Below are positions 6,279 through 10,452 of a DNA stretch of 10,452 bases, in pieces. The translations under genes and the position numbers were made by a program. The DNA lies in contig CAYNIT010000168.1 in assembly GCA_964397205.1 (NCBI GenBank), positions 1 to 10,452 on the forward strand, in the 5' to 3' direction. This stretch comes from Phaeodactylibacter sp964397205. GTDB taxonomy: Bacteria > Bacteroidota > Bacteroidia > Chitinophagales > Saprospiraceae. A model generated the notes under the pieces. The model was not told where the DNA came from. It worked only from the letters and a program-made list of their open reading frames with translations, and made no database searches. The stretch's first letter is position 1; each line of letters opens with the position of its first letter.

Positions 6279-6550
6279 GCCGATATCCCGGAGAGACTTT
6301 CCGCAGTTTTTTCGGGATACCTCCGCCTTTTCCCCCCTCCGGCCTTTGCTACAGCTGTTCCTCTGTTTCTTCCCGGCGTTTTGCCTTTACTGCTTATTTC
6401 ACCGCTGCCTTATAGCAGGCCTGGCGGCTGATCGGGACTGTGATTTTCGTCACTGCGAACCCAAGATTGTTTTGAGACCTTTGTAACGTACCAAGGATAG
6501 AGCCGATATATCGTTCACAAACGGCTTTCAAAAGTTCAAAAAACATTAAG
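6279..6550. other. 272-base gap with long inverted repeat and pyrimidine-rich tract
   Basis: Shortly after the Crp/Fnr stop, TATCCCG (6284-6290) and CGGGATA (6313-6319) form a perfect 7-base inverted repeat with a 22-base spacer, possibly part of the operon terminator. About 6320-6412 is strongly pyrimidine-rich on the plus strand, including TTTTCCCCCC. TTTG motifs at 6471-6474 and 6480-6483 could be -33 boxes for the SulP gene, but no well-spaced TAnnTTTG box was found. No gene is seen here. Confidence 0.45.
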
Positions 6551-8269
6551 ATGCGATTGAAGGACTTCTTACCCATACTAGACTGGCTACCCAATTATAA
6601 AAAATCGTACCTGCAGGGTGACCTTTCGGCGGGGCTGACCGTCGGCGTGATGCTCATCCCACAGGGTATGGCGTACGCCATGATTGCTGGCTTGCCGCCC
6701 ATTTATGGGTTGTACGCTTCCACCATTCCATTGATCATTTACGCTTTGCTGGGCACTTCCCGGCAGTTGGCTGTCGGCCCGGTTGCCATGGTCTCTCTGC
6801 TGACCGCTGCAGGCATCGGCGCGCTGGCGGATGGCGGCACCGAAACCTACATCATGCTGGCGGTGGCTTTGGCGCTGTTTGTCGGTGCCATACAGTTTTT
6901 GCTAGGGGTTTTCCGCCTGGGTTTTTTGGTGAATTTCTTATCCCACCCGGTTATCAGCGGGTTCACCTCCGCTGCGGCGCTCATCATCGGCTTGTCGCAG
7001 CTCAAGCACCTGCTGGGCGTTGACATCCCGCGTAGCCACCACATCCACGAAATCCTGCTGAATGCAGTCGAGCAATTTGGCGGCATCAACTGGATTACCC
7101 TGGGCATCGGCCTGGGAGGTATTTTGATTATCATTGGCATCAAAAAAGTCAACCGGGCTATCCCTGGCCCGCTGCTCGCCGTGCTCTTCGGTATTTTGGC
7201 AGTTTGGGGCATGGGGCTGCAGGACCAAGGGGTACAAATCGTTGGAACAGTGCCGGAGGGCCTGCCCTCTTTGGTAGTCCCCTCTTTTTCGCTGGAAGAC
7301 TTCAATGCGCTTTTGCCGATCGCGCTGACGATTGCCCTGGTAAGCTTTATGGAAAGCATTGCGGTGGCGAAAGCGATACAAGCCAAGCACAAGGATTACA
7401 AAGTGTCGCCCAATCAAGAATTGATCGGCCTGGGCGCTGCGAATATCGTGGGGTCCCTTTTCCAATCCTACCCTACTACCGGCGGATTCAGCCGTACAGC
7501 TGTCAATGACCAAGCTGGCGCTAAAACAGGCCTGGCAGCTGTCATCAGTGCGGTGTTGATTGCCCTGACCCTGCTCTTCCTGACCCCCTTGTTCTATTAC
7601 CTGCCTAAAGCTATCCTGGCATCAGTGATCATGGTAGCCGTTTTCGGCCTGATAGACTTTAAGGAAGCCAAGCACCTTTGGCAAACCGACCGGGTAGACT
7701 TTTTCATGCTGCTGGCTACTTTCCTCGGCACCCTCTCACTGGGTATCGAGCAAGGCATCTTGATCGGTGTGACGCTATCCCTGGGCGTGGTCATTTTCCG
7801 CACCACTATGCCACACTTCGCCATTCTGGGTAAAATCCCGAACGAACCGCTTTACAAAAACATCAACCGCTTTGACAATTTAGAGCAGCGGGAGGACATC
7901 CTGATCATGCGCTTTGATGCGCGGCTTTACTTTGCCAACGTCAGCTTCTTTAAGGACACGATTGAGGAGGCAATTGAGGCCAGAAGGGACAAGCTCAAGC
8001 TATTTATTTTGGATGCCAACAGCATCAACAGCGCCGACAGCAGCGGCATCCATGCCTTGGATGAAATACTGGAATACTGCCAGAGCCTCGGCATAGAGTT
8101 TTACATGACAAGTGTGAAGGGGCCACTGCGCGATACGCTGCAACGGGCTCATTTCGATCAAAAGGTGGGCCATGAACACTTCTTCATGCACATTCAGACA
8201 GCGGTCGACCACTACGACAAGAAGGACCCGCAGCGGTACGGCAAGTACGTACTGCAGACCAATGGGTAG
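6551..8269 (+). CDS. SulP-family anion transporter with C-terminal STAS domain
   Basis: A 572-residue SulP (SLC26) transporter in the inner membrane. Family signatures are GLTVGVMLIPQGMAYAMIAGLPP (28-50), the GTSRQLAVGPVAM stretch (68-80), NFLSHPVISGFTSAAALIIG (128-147) and a GLGAANIVGSLFQSYPTTGGFSRTAVN region near 295-320. About 10-14 hydrophobic segments span to residue 420. The C-terminal STAS domain (about 440-560) carries the DSSG motif at 496-499, the site of regulatory phosphorylation in related anti-sigma antagonist domains. SulP members move sulfate, other oxyanions or bicarbonate; the substrate cannot be read from sequence here. The nearby rhodanese-like and persulfide-dioxygenase-like genes make a sulfur oxyanion (sulfate, sulfite, thiosulfate) attractive, by context only. 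It is 272 bases from the Crp/Fnr gene and is probably transcribed separately. Confidence 0.93.
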   Translation: MRLKDFLPILDWLPNYKKSYLQGDLSAGLTVGVMLIPQGMAYAMIAGLPPIYGLYASTIPLIIYALLGTSRQLAVGPVAMVSLLTAAGIGALADGGTETYIMLAVALALFVGAIQFLLGVFRLGFLVNFLSHPVISGFTSAAALIIGLSQLKHLLGVDIPRSHHIHEILLNAVEQFGGINWITLGIGLGGILIIIGIKKVNRAIPGPLLAVLFGILAVWGMGLQDQGVQIVGTVPEGLPSLVVPSFSLEDFNALLPIALTIALVSFMESIAVAKAIQAKHKDYKVSPNQELIGLGAANIVGSLFQSYPTTGGFSRTAVNDQAGAKTGLAAVISAVLIALTLLFLTPLFYYLPKAILASVIMVAVFGLIDFKEAKHLWQTDRVDFFMLLATFLGTLSLGIEQGILIGVTLSLGVVIFRTTMPHFAILGKIPNEPLYKNINRFDNLEQREDILIMRFDARLYFANVSFFKDTIEEAIEARRDKLKLFILDANSINSADSSGIHALDEILEYCQSLGIEFYMTSVKGPLRDTLQRAHFDQKVGHEHFFMHIQTAVDHYDKKDPQRYGKYVLQTNG

Positions 8270-8303
8270 GAAAGAAAGAACGGCACATGCTTTATTTGAG
8301 GTG

Positions 8304-8337
8304 CTGTCAGCTCGCTCTGCGCTGAGCCTAATGACAG
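8304..8337. terminator. Stem-loop between convergent genes
   Basis: CTGTCA (8304-8309) pairs with TGACAG (8332-8337). Immediately inside, GCTC (8310-8313) pairs with GAGC (8324-8327), with four unpaired bases on one side. It lies between the SulP stop (8269) and the end of the convergent beta-barrel gene (8380), where a shared terminator is expected. No long T run follows on either strand, so support is moderate. Confidence 0.4.
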
Positions 8338-8379
8338 ACAGCCTCTCGAAAGCGTGCACCGTTTTTATCTTCCAGTACT

Positions 8380-8850
8380 TTAGTCGCCTAGCCTAAACAT
8401 GGCTCCAAGATTGAGGACAAGCTGGGTCTCATCTTGAAGGGCAAACCTCAACTCTGCAAAGCCAGCTATGGAGTCGGTAAAATCGTACTCCACGCCGTTG
8501 CCCAGGTTGAGGCCAACATCGCTGTCGCCGTCGAAATCTTCAAAGCTGAAAGCAAGAATGTTCAACCCGGCGAGCGCGTAAGAGCGAAAGCCATCATTGT
8601 CTACGTATACGTAGTGGCCGTTCAGGTTGATTTCGTAAATGCTTACTCCCTCGACTCCATCGAAGTAGTATAGGAAATCAGGAGCAGCCCGCCACTCATC
8701 CGTGAAAGCGTAGTTGGCACGAATGTTGAGACCCGCTTCTTCAATTTCAAAGCCGTAGCCTAAGCCGGCGCCCAAGCTGAATTGAGCTTGCAGTTGCGTA
8801 GTAAAGCCTACTGCCAGAATGATGACAGCAGCACGAATCAAATTTTTCAT
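8380..8850 (-). CDS. Small exported outer-membrane beta-barrel protein
   Basis: A 156-residue protein on the minus strand, starting at ATG 8850-8848 (MKNLIRAAVIILAVG). The first 21-23 residues form a clear signal peptide ending QLQAQ, and the mature part begins FSLGAGLGYGF. It has alternating hydrophobic/polar strands with Gly- and aromatic-rich turns (for example LNIRANYAF, YEINLNGHYVYV, YALAGLNILAF, VGLNLGNGVEY, LVLNLGAMFRL). About eight strands are expected, as in small OmpX/OmpW-like barrels. Asp-rich loops (DFDGDSD) may bind calcium. The frame stays open 33 codons upstream, but the signal peptide makes ATG 8850 the natural start. It is convergent with SulP. No substrate can be inferred. 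Confidence 0.8.
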   Translation of the reverse strand: MKNLIRAAVIILAVGFTTQLQAQFSLGAGLGYGFEIEEAGLNIRANYAFTDEWRAAPDFLYYFDGVEGVSIYEINLNGHYVYVDNDGFRSYALAGLNILAFSFEDFDGDSDVGLNLGNGVEYDFTDSIAGFAELRFALQDETQLVLNLGAMFRLGD

Positions 8851-9270
8851 GTTGAAATCCGTATTTACAAGTGAGTGAAAAAAAATTTCCGTCAATAAAC
8901 TTGCAGGTGGCAGAAATGGAGCGCTACACCGTAAGCCTTTGCCTACCAAAGTGGGATTGCACTAGCACTGCTGTACTGAACACTGAAAGGCACCCCAAAT
9001 CGTGAGCGATTGCCAATCTGACGCTTCAAGCATGCTAAACTTCCAATGGGCAGACCATAGTGAACAGCTTGTTATAGTCGAGCTTACAAACCTTCGATAG
9101 ATGCTGAGCCACTGCAGCAAACGGGTGCTTTTGCTGGGAGAACCTTCGTTTAGCGCGATAAATCTACAAAATAAATGTCGGGATTATTGCAATTTTTTCA
9201 ATCAGGATTTTTTCCTGCACAATGATGGAGAAACCACTTTGCGGCTACTCCCTTTATTGTCAACACTTTA

Positions 9271-9289
9271 GGGCTGTGCAATGCAGCCC
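9271..9289 (+). promoter_or_regulatory. Perfect 6-base stem-loop GGGCTG-N7-CAGCCC
   Basis: GGGCTG (9271-9276) and CAGCCC (9284-9289) are perfectly complementary around a 7-base spacer. It ends 4 bases before the operator-like repeat at 9294. It is GC-rich in an AT-rich setting. It may be a terminator-like or regulatory hairpin; its role is unknown. Confidence 0.35.
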
Positions 9290-9293
9290 GGAA

Positions 9294-9317
9294 ATACATG
9301 AACAAACCTTCATGTAT
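9294..9317. promoter_or_regulatory. Perfect 9-6-9 inverted repeat, ArsR/SmtB-type operator
   Basis: ATACATGAA (9294-9302) and TTCATGTAT (9309-9317) are exact reverse complements separated by CAAACC. The TGAA-N6-TTCA core flanked by A/T-rich ends is the layout known for ArsR/SmtB-family operators. TATGCTTG (9315-9322) resembles the Bacteroidota -7 box with one mismatch and overlaps the right arm, fitting repression by occlusion. A second, interleaved repeat GAACAA (9300-9305) / TTGTTC (9320-9325) overlaps it. The site lies 67 bases before the start codon at 9385. Relatives occur at 4268 and 4642 beside the ArsR gene. Confidence 0.62.
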
Positions 9318-9337
9318 GCTTGTTCTGAAAACAAAAA

Positions 9338-9355
9338 CAGGTCAAAAGTGACCTG
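9338..9355. promoter_or_regulatory. Perfect inverted repeat CAGGTCA-AAAG-TGACCTG
   Basis: Two perfect 7-base arms around a 4-base centre lie 29 bases before the start codon at 9385, followed by an AT-rich stretch. It could be a second operator, for example for the neighbouring Crp/Fnr protein, or an mRNA hairpin in the leader. Its half-site does not match the known CRP (TGTGA) or FNR (TTGAT) half-sites. Confidence 0.45.
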
Positions 9356-9384
9356 CGATTTAAATAACCAAAAGAGAACTACGT

Positions 9385-10452
9385 ATGATTGTCCACCAAT
9401 TTTATGATACCGGATTAGCCCATGCTTCCTACGCCATCGCAAGCGATGGCAAGATGGCATTGGTTGATCCCGGCCGCGACCCGCAGCCTTACATTGCCTT
9501 TGCCAAGGAGCATCAGGCGGATATCGTGGCAGTTTTTGAAACACACCCCCACGCGGACTTTACCAGCAGCCATCTGGAATTTTTGGAGGACTACGGCACC
9601 AAGGTGTACGTCCACCCAGACATGGGCGTATCCTACGATCATGTCGCCCTTCAAGATGGAGAGGAAGTAGAGATCGGTAAAGTTCGGTTCCGCGCGCTCG
9701 ACAGCCCCGGGCACTCGCCCGACCACAACAGCTATTTGCTGCTTGATGAGTCCGGAAAGGAATACGGTGTGTTCACAGGCGACAGCCTATTCATCGGGGA
9801 TGTCGGTCGGCCCGACTTACGAGAAGATGCAGGAAAATACAACTTGACGCGTTCCGAACTGGCGGGAAAGATGTACGAAACCATGCAGAAGGTATTCAAA
9901 CCGCTGCCGGATCATGTCAAAGTATACCCTGCCCACGGCGCTGGCTCGCTCTGCGGCAAAAACATGAGTGATGAGACCATAAGTACCATAGGCGAACAGC
10001 GGCAAAGCAACTGGTCGTTCAATGAAGAAGACAAGACCGCTTTCGTTGAAGAGCTGCTTGCTGGCCAGCCCAACGTGCCCAAATACTTCCCATTTGATGT
10101 GGAGGAAAACCGCCGGGGCGTAGCGCCTTACCTGCCCAGCCTTCAGAAAGTAACTCGACTGCCCAAAGACAGCGAGTTAGAGGAAGGCATTCTCGTTGTG
10201 GATGTCCGCCCATCTGAAGCCTACAAGAAGGGGCACATGGAAAACAGCATCAATATACCCGACGACGATAAGTTTGAAACCTGGCTGGGCACCCTGATTG
10301 AGCCTGCATCTCCCTACTACCTGGTAGCTGATGAGGAGAGCACCTTGAACAAGGTGCTGCACAAGGCTGCCAAGATAGGCTACGAAAGGTTCGTGACTGC
10401 AGCTATGCTTATAGACAGCAGCAAGTACGAAGGAACCGATGTCGCATTTACT
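9385..10452 (+). CDS. Metallo-beta-lactamase-fold/rhodanese protein, persulfide dioxygenase (CstB-like), C-terminus cut by window
   Basis: 356 codons are open to the window edge. The N-terminal domain (about 1-230) is a metallo-beta-lactamase fold with THPHADF (His54, His56, Asp58, Phe59), SPGH (His110), TGDSLF (Asp133) and YPAHGAGSLCGK (His184, Cys190). In ETHE1-type persulfide dioxygenases the iron is held by two His and one Asp, matching His54, His110 and Asp133. Phe in place of the last His of HxHxDH fits loss of the second metal site. The GAGSxCGK segment recalls CstB-type enzymes. Residues about 255-350 are a rhodanese-homology domain (LVVDVRPSEAYKKGHMENSINIP) whose loop YYLVADEE has no Cys. 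A second, catalytic rhodanese domain is expected beyond the edge, as in CstB-like proteins of about 450 residues. It would oxidise glutathione or other low-molecular-weight persulfide to sulfite or thiosulfate in the cytoplasm. Its leader carries an ArsR-type operator. Confidence 0.86.
   Translation, partial: MIVHQFYDTGLAHASYAIASDGKMALVDPGRDPQPYIAFAKEHQADIVAVFETHPHADFTSSHLEFLEDYGTKVYVHPDMGVSYDHVALQDGEEVEIGKVRFRALDSPGHSPDHNSYLLLDESGKEYGVFTGDSLFIGDVGRPDLREDAGKYNLTRSELAGKMYETMQKVFKPLPDHVKVYPAHGAGSLCGKNMSDETISTIGEQRQSNWSFNEEDKTAFVEELLAGQPNVPKYFPFDVEENRRGVAPYLPSLQKVTRLPKDSELEEGILVVDVRPSEAYKKGHMENSINIPDDDKFETWLGTLIEPASPYYLVADEESTLNKVLHKAAKIGYERFVTAAMLIDSSKYEGTDVAFT

Larger units (their letters stand above)
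8851..9384. other. 534-base intergenic region rich in inverted repeats
   Basis: This region separates the minus-strand barrel gene and the plus-strand persulfide-dioxygenase-like gene. The first 330 bases show no gene or RNA I recognise. From 9203 to 9355 there is a dense series of inverted repeats: CAGGA-T5-TCCTG (9203-9217), GGGCTG-N7-CAGCCC (9271-9289), ATACATGAA-N6-TTCATGTAT (9294-9317) and CAGGTCA-N4-TGACCTG (9338-9355). The last three are listed separately. Confidence 0.6.

Noticed and set aside
6938..7513. Minus-strand open frames of 181-191 codons
   Set aside because: Both overlap the SulP gene, which has strong family signatures. The composition is typical of antisense shadows in GC-rich codons.
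8845..8857. TTTCA-TGT-TGAAA repeat at the barrel gene start as a fourth operator
   Set aside because: The spacing (3 bases) and flanks do not match the 9-6-9 motif, and most of one arm is formed by the start and second codons.
8851..8949. N-terminal extension of the beta-barrel gene by 33 codons
   Set aside because: The extension has no export features and would bury the obvious signal peptide that begins at 8850.
8963..9168. Minus-strand open stretch in the 534-base gap
   Set aside because: There is no good start codon and the translation has no protein-like pattern. I saw no transposase remnant.
9222..9407. Plus-strand 61-codon frame over the leader of the CstB-like gene
   Set aside because: It spans the inverted repeats and overlaps the start of the real gene out of frame. 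The translation resembles no known leader peptide.
1..10452. CRISPR array, tRNA, rRNA, insertion sequence or prophage
   Set aside because: No regularly spaced repeats, cloverleaf-like sequence, transposase or phage gene was seen anywhere in the window.

Overview
The window looks like chromosome of a Bacteroidota bacterium, most likely a Saprospiria-type marine or sludge lineage (inference). The reasons are moderate GC, start codons with almost no Shine-Dalgarno sequence, a DUF983 protein with a zinc ribbon, a Bacteroidota-style Crp/Fnr protein, and a small protein resembling the beta-sandwich of type IX secretion C-terminal domains. No rRNA, tRNA, CRISPR array, transposase or phage gene was seen.

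Layout: 1-429 (-) is the N-terminal part of an exported alkaline-phosphatase-superfamily protein. It is divergent from 578-3433 (+), a large UPF0182 membrane protein. A 354-base gap with an isolated perfect inverted repeat leads to 3788-4162 (+), a small hypothetical protein. Then comes a tight co-directional cluster: an ArsR-type repressor (4302-4619), a cysteine-free rhodanese-like protein (4689-5018), a DUF983 membrane protein (5019-5411), a 58-residue coiled-coil protein (5441-5617) and a Crp/Fnr-type regulator (5622-6278). After a pyrimidine-rich gap comes a SulP anion transporter (6551-8269). It converges on a small exported beta-barrel protein (8380-8850, -). A 534-base gap rich in inverted repeats precedes 9385-10452 (+), a metallo-beta-lactamase-fold plus rhodanese protein of the persulfide dioxygenase / CstB type, cut by the window edge.

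The unifying idea is sulfur handling. An ArsR-type repressor, two catalytic-Cys-less rhodanese domains, a CstB-like persulfide dioxygenase and a SulP transporter lie within 6 kb. The most interesting signal is a shared operator-like motif. A perfect 9-6-9 inverted repeat (ATACATGAA, 6 bases, TTCATGTAT) lies upstream of the persulfide-dioxygenase-like gene. Two degenerate relatives beginning TTACATGAA lie just before the ArsR gene and just before the rhodanese-like gene. The perfect copy has the TGAA-N6-TTCA core typical of ArsR/SmtB-family operators. This suggests one local regulon in which the repressor controls itself, the pseudo-rhodanese operon and the distal enzyme. The motif is visible in the sequence; the regulatory link and the inducer are inference.
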